Of a stretch of 36,085 nucleotides of DNA, positions 15,792 through 24,232 are shown one piece after another (within the stretch, counting starts at the first letter, position 1; each line of letters opens with the position of its first letter). Location: assembly GCA_937896505.1 (NCBI GenBank), contig CALBNP010000206.1, positions 1-36,085 of the forward strand, given 5' to 3'. The notes beneath the pieces are model-generated. The model worked only from the letters and a program-made list of their open reading frames with translations. It searched no databases and had not been told where the DNA came from. The stretch comes from an uncultured Bacteroidales bacterium (GTDB taxonomy: Bacteria; Bacteroidota; Bacteroidia; Bacteroidales; F082). A program made the position numbers and the translations under genes.

Positions 15792-16060
15792 GAAGCATTG
15801 ACTTTACTGGACAATTCAAGAAAGACTTGAAAAAAGCCATCAAACGAAACTTACCTGAAGAACTTTTGTTTGAGGTCGTTAAGATGCTGGCTGAAGATGT
15901 TGAATTGCCTACAAAATATCATGATCACCCTCTGATAGGAGACTATATTGGTTGTCGTGAATGTCATATTCAACCAGATTGGTTGCTTGTTTATCGAAAA
16001 ACAGAAGATGGGTTATTACTCATCTTGTTCCGTACGGGAACGCATTCTGATTTGTTCTAG
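15788..16060 (+). CDS. YafQ-type mRNA interferase toxin (RelE superfamily)
   Basis: 90 aa. Predicted ribosome-dependent or free mRNA endonuclease. The key residues of E. coli YafQ have counterparts here: His47 (DHPL), His60, Asp64 and Trp65 (ECHIQPDW), Arg82, His86 and Phe90 (FRTGTHSDLF). The toxin therefore looks catalytically intact and full length. It overlaps the antitoxin by 4 nt. Its action on this host has not been shown; the assignment rests on residue pattern and gene order. Confidence 0.92.
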   Translation: MRSIDFTGQFKKDLKKAIKRNLPEELLFEVVKMLAEDVELPTKYHDHPLIGDYIGCRECHIQPDWLLVYRKTEDGLLLILFRTGTHSDLF

Positions 16061-16315
16061 ATAGCAATTAGTTAATTGTCTTTATTGTTTTAGCCATCGC
16101 TTTGCCTTGAATCACGCCTATAATCTGATTTTAGGAACGATGCAGTCTGTTCCGGAATGAAGCGGAACTTCCTGTTAAGCATAATTCGTTGATTTTGTTC
16201 GTGTAAAGATAAATAAAATATATCAAAGCAAATAAAAATCGGGACTTTCCCCATATTTGCTGCTGAAAATCGGAGGTGTTGCAAATAAAATCCTTGGTTT
16301 TAATTCATAAATCAT
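16061..16315. other. Gene-free region with short inverted repeats
   Basis: This 255-bp stretch between the toxin and the nadK promoter has no convincing gene. It holds mutually exclusive inverted repeats: GGAAC (16134-16138) can pair with GTTCC (16149-16153), and GTTCCG (16149-16154) can pair with CGGAAC (16163-16168). A weak CAATT/AATTG hairpin just after the toxin may be a terminator. A 64-codon minus-strand open frame (16090-16284) has no recognisable features. Confidence 0.5.
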
Positions 16316-16323
16316 TACCTTTG
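16294..16323 (+). promoter_or_regulatory. nadK promoter
   Basis: TTG at 16294-16296 and TACCTTTG at 16316-16323 with 19 bp between. The predicted transcript has a leader of about 65 nt before the nadK ATG. Confidence 0.6.
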
Positions 16324-16347
16324 CGGCAAATAAATCAATTCATTGCT

Positions 16348-16383
16348 ATGACAGGTAATTTTTTGAGTGTCAAATATTCATAA
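16348..16383 (+). CDS. Possible 11-codon upstream ORF in the nadK leader
   Basis: ATG at 16348, stop TAA at 16381-16383, encoding MTGNFLSVKYS. It lies between the predicted transcript start and the nadK ATG, 10 nt upstream of the latter. It could be a leader peptide or chance; no ribosome binding site or attenuator structure supports it. Confidence 0.2.
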   Translation: MTGNFLSVKYS

Positions 16384-16393
16384 TGTGAAAAAT

Positions 16394-17272
16394 ATGAACA
16401 TTGCCCTATTTGGAAAGAACCTCGCGTCCGATAATGGCGTCTATATGAAACAACTCCTCGAACTGCTTCGTGATAGAGATTGCAATTTGTTGATATACAG
16501 TAATTTTATTGACCAAATCAAGGACTTTGTTCCTAAGGGATTGCAATACGGGCATTTCGCTACTTATGCCGATTTGAAAGGTCGTGCCGATATGCTCTTT
16601 TCTATCGGTGGCGATGGCACCATCCTCGATGCCGTGCCTTTCGTGCGTGACTCGGGTATGCCGATTCTGGGTATCAACATGGGTCGTTTGGGCTTCTTGT
16701 CTTCGGTGCCGAAAAACGAAATCCAAGCGGCTCTGGACAATGTGCTGGCGGGACGTTTTACTACCGAACGGCGCACCTTGCTCGAATTGGTCTCACCCGA
16801 CAATGTGTTTGGCGAGGTGAAATATGCCTTGAACGAACTCAACGTGATTCGCAATCCCGAACATTCGCTTCTGGCCATCAAGGTTTGGGTTGACGACAAG
16901 TTCCTGAATACCTATTGGGGTGATGGCATCTTGCTCGCAACACCCACTGGCTCAACGGCTTATTCGCTCAGTGCGGGAGGTCCTATCCTCGCTCCAAATG
17001 CACATGATTTCGTCATCACGCCTATTGCCGCCCACAACCTGACGGTGCGTCCGGTAGTCATCCCCGACGACAGTGAAGTGCGCATCTCTGTGGAAGGCCG
17101 CGAGAAACAGTTCGTCTTCAGCATGGACTCACACACTTGCGCGTTGCCCACTTCGGTGGAACTGGTGGTGCGCAAGGCCGGTTTCTGCATCAACCTCGCT
17201 AGAATGGAAGGCGACGATTTCTTTTCCACTATCCGTAACAAATTAATGTGGGGAAAAGACAATAGAAATTGA
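16394..17272 (+). CDS. nadK: NAD kinase
   Basis: 292 aa. Phosphorylates NAD+ to NADP+ in the cytosol. GGDGT at 72-76 is the diacylglycerol-kinase-like phosphate-binding motif; NELNVIRNP and WGDGILLATPTGSTAYSLSAGGPIL form the conserved NAD-binding core. The frame is open from a GTG at 16367, but MNIALFGKN at 16394 is the typical start and gives the usual family length. It has its own promoter and is probably monocistronic, since the next gene also has a promoter box. Confidence 0.95.
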   Translation: MNIALFGKNLASDNGVYMKQLLELLRDRDCNLLIYSNFIDQIKDFVPKGLQYGHFATYADLKGRADMLFSIGGDGTILDAVPFVRDSGMPILGINMGRLGFLSSVPKNEIQAALDNVLAGRFTTERRTLLELVSPDNVFGEVKYALNELNVIRNPEHSLLAIKVWVDDKFLNTYWGDGILLATPTGSTAYSLSAGGPILAPNAHDFVITPIAAHNLTVRPVVIPDDSEVRISVEGREKQFVFSMDSHTCALPTSVELVVRKAGFCINLARMEGDDFFSTIRNKLMWGKDNRN

Positions 17273-17300
17273 TTTCTGTCGTTTCAAAGGAAATTTTTCA

Positions 17301-17308
17301 TACATTTG
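17301..17308 (+). promoter_or_regulatory. Promoter -7 box for the DUF6089-uppS-bamA operon
   Basis: TACATTTG, a full TAnnTTTG match, about 70 nt before the DUF6089 ATG at 17382. Confidence 0.5.
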
Positions 17309-17381
17309 CACGCTTTTTTTGAATAGGTGTATGCTGCAATTATTGTGTGCACCGAAAGAAGAGGCAGAAACGATTTTTAAT

Positions 17382-18209
17382 ATGTTTAAGAGACTTCGCT
17401 TTTTATTGATTATCAGTTGCTTGTCGGTTCTTGTAAAGGCACAAGCCCAATTTGACGCACCCAAATCTATCGAACTTGGTCCCCACGGAGGCATGAGTTA
17501 TTATATCGGCGACCTCAATCCAGCCAAGCATTTTGCCCAACCAAGTTGGCAGGCAGGCTTGACGGTACGTTACAACCAAAGCAACCGTTGGGTCTATCGT
17601 CTTGACTACACTTATGCCAACGTGCAGGCTTCCGACGAGGTCATCAAGTGGCGCCCTGAACGTGGCTTGAATTTCCATTCAACCATTCACGACATCAGCC
17701 TTTTGGTGGAATTCAACTTCCTTGAATATTTTACGGGCAATCCCAAAAAGAACTTCTCGCCTTATCTGTTCGCGGGTGTATCTGGATTCATGTATAATCC
17801 ATGCCATGTCACTGATTCGTCGTTAGTTGCGCTTCGTCCATTGCAAACCGAAGGCAAGAGCTATTCGAAGTTCAACTTCTCGATTCCATTTGGATTTGGT
17901 TTCAAGTTGTCGCTGTCGAAACACGTCTGCGCCGCGTTGGAATGGCGTTTGCACAAAACCTTCACCGACTATCTCGACGATTGTGGTGGCGTGTATCCTA
18001 ATCGTGCGGGTTCACATAATCTCTTGGAAACTGTTCCCACTGTTGACCAAGATGTTTATGATAACTATACCGACCCCACAGGAAACTTCGCAGCAGGAAT
18101 GCAACGCGGCAATTCGTCGTATAAGGATTGGTACGGCATTGTGGGTGTGTCGATTACATGGAAATTTAACCTGCCCGATACGAGAGGCTGTAACCTTAGC
18201 AAGTTCTGA
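17382..18209 (+). CDS. DUF6089 family predicted outer-membrane beta-barrel
   Basis: 275 aa. Signal peptide at about 1-23 (MFKRLRFLLIISCLSVLVKAQAQ). The mature part begins IELGPHGGMSYYIGDLNP and has alternating aromatic strands typical of small beta-barrels of OmpA/PorG-like type (AGLTVRYNQSNRWVYRLDYTY, then SPYLFAGVSGFMYNP). DUF6089 proteins are found next to uppS and bamA in Bacteroidota, as here; the function is not established. The start at 17382 is preferred over 17319 because it sits directly before the signal peptide. uppS follows 2 nt after the stop. Confidence 0.85.
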   Translation: MFKRLRFLLIISCLSVLVKAQAQFDAPKSIELGPHGGMSYYIGDLNPAKHFAQPSWQAGLTVRYNQSNRWVYRLDYTYANVQASDEVIKWRPERGLNFHSTIHDISLLVEFNFLEYFTGNPKKNFSPYLFAGVSGFMYNPCHVTDSSLVALRPLQTEGKSYSKFNFSIPFGFGFKLSLSKHVCAALEWRLHKTFTDYLDDCGGVYPNRAGSHNLLETVPTVDQDVYDNYTDPTGNFAAGMQRGNSSYKDWYGIVGVSITWKFNLPDTRGCNLSKF

Positions 18210-18211
18210 AC

Positions 18212-18955
18212 ATGGAATTGAAAGACCAAATCAATATCGAGCGTCTGCCCAAACACATAGCCATCATCATGGATGGCAACGGTCGCTGGGCCAAGGAACG
18301 TGGCAGGCAACGCCTCTTCGGTCACCAAAGTGCCATCCAGTCGGTTCGTGACGTGAGCGAAGGCTGTGCCGAACTGGGTGTGGAATATCTTACCTTGTAC
18401 GCATTTTCGACCGAAAATTGGAACCGTCCTGTGGCTGAGGTTACGGGACTGATGACCTTGTTGGCGCAAACCATCAAAAACGAAGTGGTTACGCTGAACA
18501 AGAACAATATCCGCCTTAATGCCATAGGTGATTTGAAAAGTCTTCCAAAGTCGAACTACGACATGCTGATGGAAGCCATCGAAGAGACGAAAGGAAATAC
18601 CCGCATGACCCTAACGCTTGCATTGAGCTATTCGGGTCGTTGGGACCTCATGCAGGCCTCGCGCCGCATGGCCGCCGATGTTGCGGCGGGCAATATCAAG
18701 CCTGAAGAAATCACACAAGATACGATAGACAATTACCTTTCCACAGCGGGAATCCCTGATCCTGAGTTGCTTATCCGTACCAGCGGAGAAGAACGCATCA
18801 GCAATTTCCTGTTGTGGCAACTGGCTTATTCCGAGCTTTATTTCACTCCAAAATATTGGCCTGATTTCCAAAAAGCCGACCTCTATGAGGCCATCTTGAA
18901 CTATCAACGCCGCGAACGCCGCTTCGGCAAGACGAGCGAACAGGTCGCAAAATAA
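18212..18955 (+). CDS. uppS: Isoprenyl transferase (undecaprenyl diphosphate synthase)
   Basis: 247 aa, the usual family length. Adds isopentenyl units to farnesyl diphosphate to make the C55 carrier lipid for peptidoglycan and surface glycans. The catalytic Asp21 lies in HIAIIMDGNGRWAKERG; downstream motifs are GHQSA, LTLYAFSTENWNRP, ALSYSGRWDL and RTSGEERISNFLLWQLAYSELYF. It is tightly packed: 2 nt after the DUF6089 gene and 10 nt before bamA, so one operon. Confidence 0.97.
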   Translation: MELKDQINIERLPKHIAIIMDGNGRWAKERGRQRLFGHQSAIQSVRDVSEGCAELGVEYLTLYAFSTENWNRPVAEVTGLMTLLAQTIKNEVVTLNKNNIRLNAIGDLKSLPKSNYDMLMEAIEETKGNTRMTLTLALSYSGRWDLMQASRRMAADVAAGNIKPEEITQDTIDNYLSTAGIPDPELLIRTSGEERISNFLLWQLAYSELYFTPKYWPDFQKADLYEAILNYQRRERRFGKTSEQVAK

Positions 18956-18965
18956 TGAACAACGA

Positions 18966-21602
18966 ATGAAAAGATATTTACGATACTTTTTCTTGGCTTT
19001 TTTGGCCATGCTGATGACGGGCAACAGCTTGCTCGCGCAAATACAGATTGGCGACGACCTTTCGGAAATCGATTACGCTAACCCAAAGGAATATGAAATT
19101 GGCGGAATCACGGTTGAGGGCGCGCGATTTGTCGATGGCACGATGCTTGCTATGCTCTCAGGCCTGAAAGTGGGCGAAACAGTCAAGATTCCTAGCGACG
19201 ATTTCTCAACGGCCATCCGCAAGATTTGGGACCAAGGTCTCTTCGAAGATGTGTCAATCAATGCCACCGATTTCGTTGCCGATAAGGTGTTCCTGCAAAT
19301 CGTCATCACTGAACGTCCTCGCGTGTCGAAGTTCTCGTTCACTGGCATCAAGAAATCGGAAGCCGACGACATCCGCAACAAAATCAACCTTTCGCGCGGC
19401 GATATCGCTACAGACCATTTGTTTACGAAAACGACCCGAATCATTGAAGATTATTATTACGAGAAAGGCTATCTGAACGCAACAATCGACATTGAACAGA
19501 CAGCCGATACGGTCCGCCCCGACTATATCGATCTTGTCATCCATGTGGATAAGGGCGCCAAGGTGAAAATCGGGAAGATTAATATTTATGGCAACGAGAG
19601 CCTCTCTGATTCACAAATCCTTGGTGCCATGAAGGATACCAAGCAACGTGGACATTTCGATCCACTTAATCCTCTCGGTCCGATGATTGTGAATGCTGTC
19701 GCCGATTTGGTTACACTGAAACCTCTGAGCGCCGTCAATGAAGTTGAAGAGTATTTTTATGATAATTATCGCCCACGTATCTTCAAGACATCCAAATTTT
19801 TGGAAAAGAAATACAAGGAAGACAAGGCGAAAATCATTGAAAAGTATAATGCCAAAGGCTATCGTGATGCCATTATCACGCGCGATTCCGTCTATCGCAT
19901 TGACGACAATAATATCGGTATCGATCTTGTCATCGACGAAGGTCCGAAGTATTATTACCGCAACATCAATTGGACGGGCAACACGAAATATTCAAGCGAG
20001 ACGTTGAACAATTTGCTGGGCATCAAGAAAGGCGATGTATATAATAAGGAGTTGATGGAGAAAAACCTTACTTATAGCGAGACGACATTGGATGTCAGTT
20101 CGTTGTATATGGACGATGGTTATCTTTTCTTCCAGGTGAATCCTGTCGAGGTGGCTGTCGAGAACGACTCGATTGACTATGAAATCCGCATCCATGAAGG
20201 CAAGCAGGCGCGCATCAGCAATGTCTCCTTGTCGGGCAACACCAAGACCTACGACTATGTGGTGCTTCGCGAACTTTATACGCGTCCTGGCAACTTGTTC
20301 AGCCGTAGCGACGTCACTCGTACGATTCGTGAATTGGCTACGTTGGGCTTCTTCAACCAGGAATCCATCAATCCTGACATTAAGCCGAACTATGCCGACA
20401 ACACCGTAGATATTGAATATCAAGTGGAAGAAGCTGCTGCCGACCAAATCCAGTTCTCGGCAGGTTATGGCTATCAGATGTTGATGCTGCAACTCGGTTT
20501 GCAGTTCTCCAACTTCTCCATGAAGAACTTGTTCAAGAAAGACGCATGGCGACCCATTCCGGGTGGCGATGGCCAAAAGCTTTCGCTGAATGTGACCACA
20601 TACGGCACGCGCTATATCAACTATGGCATTTCGTTTACCGAGCCTTGGTTGGGTGGCCGCAAAGCCAATTCCCTCACCACTTCCATCTATCAGTCGTTCT
20701 ATTCCAACAACCTGGAACGTAGCAATCCGAATTTTGGATGGTTCAAGATGACGGGTGTCTCGGTGGGCTTGGGCCGACGCCACACTTGGCCTGACGACTA
20801 TTTCACGTCATATATGGGATTGAATTACATGCGCTACAGCTTGAAAAACTATACCACTGTTGGATTTGCAGTCGGCAATGGCAATGGTAACTATAACTTA
20901 TTCAGCTACAACATTACTATCAGCCGTAATTCGGTCAGCCAGCCACTCTATCCTCGTAATGGTTCCGAATTCCAGATTGGATTGGAAATCACGCCGCCTT
21001 ATTCGCTCTTCTCTGATAAGGACTATAGCACCATGGAGGATACCGAGAAATACAAGTGGATTGAAATGCACAAATGGAAATTCAAGGCAGTTTGGTACAC
21101 TGAGCTTTACGACAAGTTGGTCATGATGACGCGTGTCCGCTTTGGTTATCTCGGTTATTTCAATAAGGAAATCGGACCTACGCCATTCCACCGTTTCTAT
21201 TTGGGCGGCGATGGCTTGAGCACCTATTCTCTCGATAGCCGTGAATTGATTGGTATGCGTGGTTATAAGAACGAGGCTCTTACTCCCGGCTATTACAACA
21301 GCGCCAACACGGGTGGTAACATCTTCACGAAATATACCCTCGAAATGCGTTACCCGCTGTCGCTCAATCCACAGGCAACCATCTATGCGCTCACTTTCCT
21401 TGAGGCTGGTAACTGCTGGTTGGGCTTCGAAAACTTCAACCCATTTGACGTGAAGCGTTCGGCTGGTTTAGGCGTGCGCATCTATCTGCCGATGTTCGGT
21501 TTGTTAGGCCTCGACTGGGGCTATGGCTTCGATGACGTATATGGCGCCTCCAATGTCAATGGTAGCCAGTTCCACTTCTCCATCGGCGGCTCCATCGACT
21601 AA
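18966..21602 (+). CDS. bamA: Outer membrane protein assembly factor BamA
   Basis: 878 aa. Central subunit of the BAM machine that folds beta-barrels into the outer membrane. A signal peptide (about 1-24) is followed by several POTRA repeats up to about residue 480 (for example KEYEIGGITVEGARFVDGTM and KIGKINIYGNESLSDSQI). The rest is the D15/surface-antigen 16-strand barrel, with the conserved lid-lock motif as MRGYKNEAL and a final strand ending FHFSIGGSID. No truncation is seen. It is in the same operon as uppS and ahead of two OmpH/Skp genes, the standard Bacteroidota order. Confidence 0.96.
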   Translation: MKRYLRYFFLAFLAMLMTGNSLLAQIQIGDDLSEIDYANPKEYEIGGITVEGARFVDGTMLAMLSGLKVGETVKIPSDDFSTAIRKIWDQGLFEDVSINATDFVADKVFLQIVITERPRVSKFSFTGIKKSEADDIRNKINLSRGDIATDHLFTKTTRIIEDYYYEKGYLNATIDIEQTADTVRPDYIDLVIHVDKGAKVKIGKINIYGNESLSDSQILGAMKDTKQRGHFDPLNPLGPMIVNAVADLVTLKPLSAVNEVEEYFYDNYRPRIFKTSKFLEKKYKEDKAKIIEKYNAKGYRDAIITRDSVYRIDDNNIGIDLVIDEGPKYYYRNINWTGNTKYSSETLNNLLGIKKGDVYNKELMEKNLTYSETTLDVSSLYMDDGYLFFQVNPVEVAVENDSIDYEIRIHEGKQARISNVSLSGNTKTYDYVVLRELYTRPGNLFSRSDVTRTIRELATLGFFNQESINPDIKPNYADNTVDIEYQVEEAAADQIQFSAGYGYQMLMLQLGLQFSNFSMKNLFKKDAWRPIPGGDGQKLSLNVTTYGTRYINYGISFTEPWLGGRKANSLTTSIYQSFYSNNLERSNPNFGWFKMTGVSVGLGRRHTWPDDYFTSYMGLNYMRYSLKNYTTVGFAVGNGNGNYNLFSYNITISRNSVSQPLYPRNGSEFQIGLEITPPYSLFSDKDYSTMEDTEKYKWIEMHKWKFKAVWYTELYDKLVMMTRVRFGYLGYFNKEIGPTPFHRFYLGGDGLSTYSLDSRELIGMRGYKNEALTPGYYNSANTGGNIFTKYTLEMRYPLSLNPQATIYALTFLEAGNCWLGFENFNPFDVKRSAGLGVRIYLPMFGLLGLDWGYGFDDVYGASNVNGSQFHFSIGGSID

Positions 21603-21612
21603 TCAACTAAGA

Positions 21613-21642
21613 GTCATTGCGAGGAGGCACGACGAAGCAAGC
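21613..21642. repeat. REP-like GTCATTGCGAGG palindromic element
   Basis: The segment starting GTCATTGCGAGGAGG and ending ACGAAGCAAGC resembles a dispersed intergenic palindrome (GTCATTGCGAGGAG...CGAAGCAATC) seen in many bacterial genomes. Its arms here are short (TTGC/GCAA). One copy is present, directly after bamA. Confidence 0.5.
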
Positions 21643-21720
21643 TAGACAATAGGTAAATGACAATTTTGGAATAATATTTGATAAGACAAAATTCGCAAAT
21701 AATTAAAACGTACAATAAAA

Positions 21721-22344
21721 ATGAAAACACTAAGAACATTAGTTTTGGTTGCCGCCATTGTTTTCGGTAGCCTATTTTCAGCCAATGCCCAAATTGGTGG
21801 GCAAAAAATCGTTTATGTCGATTCTGAATACATCATGGCTAACATCCCTGAATATGCTGACGCCCAAGAACAGCTTGAGTCGTTGTCAAACAAGTGGCAG
21901 AAGGAAGTGAAGGCCATTTACGACAAGGTGTCGGAGATGTATTCGAAATACCAGACCGAGATGGTGCTTCTTTCTGAAGACCAAAAGCACGCTCGCGAAC
22001 AGGAAATCGTCAATAAGGAACAGGAAGCCAAGAATCTGCAAATGCAGTATTTTGGCGCCGAAGGTCAGCTTTACCAAAAACGCACCGAATTGATTCAGCC
22101 GATTCAGGAAAAGATTTATTCCGCAATGAACGAACTCGCACAGCAGAAGAACTATGCTTTCATCCTCGACCTGGCTTCGGGTACCTCGGTGCTGTGGGCA
22201 AGCGACAAGAACGATGTCAGCGACGATGTCCTCGACCAACTTGGTAATGTGATGCAAACAGTTCGCCGCGAAGACCGTCATCGTTCAAGTGCTGCCAGTC
22301 AAGGCTCAAGCAGTTCTACAGGAGGAAAACCTGGCAAGAAATAA
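21721..22344 (+). CDS. OmpH/Skp family periplasmic chaperone (first copy)
   Basis: 207 aa. Signal peptide 1-23 (ends FSANAQ). The mature part is the OmpH/Skp fold: KIVYVDSEYIMANIPEY, then a long charged coiled-coil (about 45-115), then RTELIQPIQEKIYSAMNELAQQKNYAFILD. Skp holds unfolded outer-membrane proteins for BamA, which is encoded just upstream. The last 20 residues are a low-complexity Ser/Gly tail (SSAASQGSSSSTGG) absent from the second copy. Only a near-match -7 box (AATATTTG near 21675) is seen, so it may be read from the bamA operon. Confidence 0.93.
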   Translation: MKTLRTLVLVAAIVFGSLFSANAQIGGQKIVYVDSEYIMANIPEYADAQEQLESLSNKWQKEVKAIYDKVSEMYSKYQTEMVLLSEDQKHAREQEIVNKEQEAKNLQMQYFGAEGQLYQKRTELIQPIQEKIYSAMNELAQQKNYAFILDLASGTSVLWASDKNDVSDDVLDQLGNVMQTVRREDRHRSSAASQGSSSSTGGKPGKK

Positions 22345-22375
22345 GGTCAAGTGAAAAACCTAAACGGATTTTTAC

Positions 22376-22383
22376 TATCTTTG
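22376..22383 (+). promoter_or_regulatory. Promoter -7 box for the second ompH/skp gene
   Basis: TATCTTTG, a full TAnnTTTG match, about 50 nt before the ATG at 22432. Confidence 0.5.
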
Positions 22384-22431
22384 CCGCCCATTAAAGCTAA
22401 TTTGAAAGTTTAATAAATTAAAATATTCAAA

Positions 22432-22947
22432 ATGAACAAGTTATTTAAAGTTATGTTTTTGGCTGTCGCTCTCTTCGTTATGAGCGGTGTTGCCAATGCC
22501 CAAGTGAAGATTGCTCATGTGAGCACTGCCGAAATCCTCGATGCCATGCCTGACAAAGCTACTGCTGAAAAGAAGCTCGAGGCTCATTACAACGAACTCC
22601 AGAAGCAAATGCAAGCCATGGGTGCCGAATATGAAACCAAGGTAAATGAATACCAAGCTAATGAAGCTACCATGTCGAACTTGGTGAAGCAATCAAAGGA
22701 AAAGGAAATCGTCGATATCCAAAACCGTATTCAACAATTCCAGGCCAGCGCAGAACAAGAGTTCGAAGCTAAGCGTGCCGAACTGCTTCAGCCTATCCTT
22801 GAAAAGATTCAGAACGCCATCAATGCTGTTGGTAAGGAAAAGGGCTATTCCTATATCCTCGACACCGCAACAGGCGCTGCTGTTTACATTGGCACTGGTT
22901 CAATCGACTGCACTGGCGATGTGAAAGCTAAATTGGGTATCAAATAA
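22432..22947 (+). CDS. OmpH/Skp family periplasmic chaperone (second copy)
   Basis: 171 aa, the usual Skp length. Signal peptide 1-23 (ends VANAQ), then KIAHVSTAEILDAMPDK, a coiled-coil rich in Lys, Glu and Gln (about 43-115), then RAELLQPILEKIQNAINAVGKEKGYSYILD. It is paralogous to the preceding gene and shares the motif order; the pair probably arose by tandem duplication. It has its own promoter box and a strong terminator, so it can be expressed separately from bamA. Confidence 0.94.
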   Translation: MNKLFKVMFLAVALFVMSGVANAQVKIAHVSTAEILDAMPDKATAEKKLEAHYNELQKQMQAMGAEYETKVNEYQANEATMSNLVKQSKEKEIVDIQNRIQQFQASAEQEFEAKRAELLQPILEKIQNAINAVGKEKGYSYILDTATGAAVYIGTGSIDCTGDVKAKLGIK

Positions 22948-22968
22948 GCATTCGGTTTAAGCATAAAC

Positions 22969-23002
22969 AAAAAAGTCGCTCCTTTTGGGGCGACTTTTTT
23001 TT
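22969..23002 (+). terminator. Rho-independent terminator after ompH/skp
   Basis: Arms 22969-22982 and 22987-23000 pair over 14 bp with one G-U; the loop is TTTT and the T run continues to 23002. The A run on the 5' side could allow use in both directions. Confidence 0.92.
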
Positions 23003-23077
23003 CATTTTCTAAAAAATATCGTCAAAGAAGCGACCTTCCATTTTATTTTACTATTTTTACCGCTCAATTTAAATCAG

Positions 23078-23794
23078 ATGAAAATGAGAATGTTTAAGTG
23101 CATGTTGGCATTGACGATGGTGGTCTTGCTGCTCTCAGCTTGTAACAAAGGCGAAGGCAAGGGTGGAACAGGTACCATCGAAGGCTATGTGAAACTTGTC
23201 CAGCATCCAGACGATGATTATCAGTTGAATACCGATACGGTCAATGCTGCCAAGACCGATGTCTTTATCGTTTATGGCGATGACGAGTTCTATGGCGATG
23301 ATGTGGAGACCGGCCCCGATGGCTTTTATCGTTTCGAGTATCTGCGCCCTGGCCATTACACCGTGTTCGCCTATTCCACTTTGGCATCGGGCGAAAAAGT
23401 GCCTGTCAGCCAGTCGGTTGACATGCCAGTCGGTGCTGTTTTCAAGGCTCCTACGATTTATATCCATGATGGGAAAGCTTATGGTACCTCGGTCGTGAAG
23501 GGTAAAGTATATGCCACTTATTACCACAATGGGACTTATCGTGGCGAAGGTTGGGCCTACGAGCATCGGGTATATATCCGTAAGGCAGGTCAGAACTTGC
23601 ATTTCGACGACACCCGTGTCGGTCCCGAGGGTGAGTTCGTCTTCCAGAAACTCTTGCCCGGCGATTATGAGGTGTTTACCGTGGATGAGAGTTTTAATGA
23701 GGTTCCGAGTTTCATTTTCCAATCCATTCATGTGGATGAGGCGGGAAAAGTGTATGAACTTGAAAATCAGTTTGATGTAATTATAAATGTTTGA
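23078..23794 (+). CDS. Lipoprotein with two carboxypeptidase-regulatory-like domains
   Basis: 238 aa. The signal peptide ends in a lipobox (LLLSAC, Cys22), so it is a predicted lipoprotein. Two repeated beta-sandwich units follow: GTIEGYVKL ... GPDGFYRFEYLRPGHYTVFAYS and SVVKGKVYA ... GPEGEFVFQKLLPGDYEVFTVD, each with the G-x-F/Y-x-F-x-x-L-x-P-G-x-Y pattern of CarboxypepD_reg-like or SdrD-like folds. No catalytic motif is seen, so a binding or structural role is inferred. The start at 23078 is preferred over 22985, which would begin inside the terminator. It is the first gene of a unit of five, with a near-match -7 box (TATTTTTA) at 23052-23059. Confidence 0.82.
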   Translation: MKMRMFKCMLALTMVVLLLSACNKGEGKGGTGTIEGYVKLVQHPDDDYQLNTDTVNAAKTDVFIVYGDDEFYGDDVETGPDGFYRFEYLRPGHYTVFAYSTLASGEKVPVSQSVDMPVGAVFKAPTIYIHDGKAYGTSVVKGKVYATYYHNGTYRGEGWAYEHRVYIRKAGQNLHFDDTRVGPEGEFVFQKLLPGDYEVFTVDESFNEVPSFIFQSIHVDEAGKVYELENQFDVIINV

Positions 23795-23800
23795 TAGGTT

Positions 23801-24232
23801 ATGAAACGCTTTACCTTATTAATAATAATGCTGGTTTTGGGTCTGTGCACCTTCGCTCAATCAGTATCGGAAGGCACCGTGGTGAAACGTGAGCGTCGCA
23901 GAAGCATGACCGTGAAGGAATGGAACACGCCCACAGGAAGCAAACAGGCTTTCTTGGATCATGTGATAACTTACGACTCGCTGGGTCGCAAAATCGAGGA
24001 AATCGAATATGCCAGCTACGGACAGAAGTTGCGGGTGGTGAGCGAATATCCAGCCGGCAGCGGTGTGACGGCCAAGGTGTCGCGCGAGATTGAATATAAC
24101 GACCGCAACAAAGTGGTGCGTATCCGCAAGTTCGAGTATTATGACGACGGCACCAAGAAACGCCAACTCAACTATTATCCTAACGGCAAACTCGAGTCGG
24201 TGAAAGTGTTTGAATATATCCCCAAAGATTGA
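23801..24232 (+). CDS. Small exported protein with YwqK/MORN-like repeats
   Basis: 143 aa. Signal peptide 1-19 (MKRFTLLIIMLVLGLCTFA). The mature part has repeated units that alternate a charged turn with aromatic strands: VITYDSLGRKIEEIEYASYG, IEYNDRNKVVRIRKFEYYDDG, LNYYPNGKLESVKVFEY. This resembles the MORN/YwqK type repeat, usually a structural or binding surface. I do not recognise a specific family. It lies 6 nt after the lipoprotein gene and its stop abuts the ATG of the VTC gene, so it belongs to the same operon. Confidence 0.75.
   Translation: MKRFTLLIIMLVLGLCTFAQSVSEGTVVKRERRRSMTVKEWNTPTGSKQAFLDHVITYDSLGRKIEEIEYASYGQKLRVVSEYPAGSGVTAKVSREIEYNDRNKVVRIRKFEYYDDGTKKRQLNYYPNGKLESVKVFEYIPKD

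Noticed and set aside
16090..16284. 64-codon minus-strand open frame between the toxin and nadK genes
   Set aside because: No promoter box, no family resemblance and composition of non-coding DNA.
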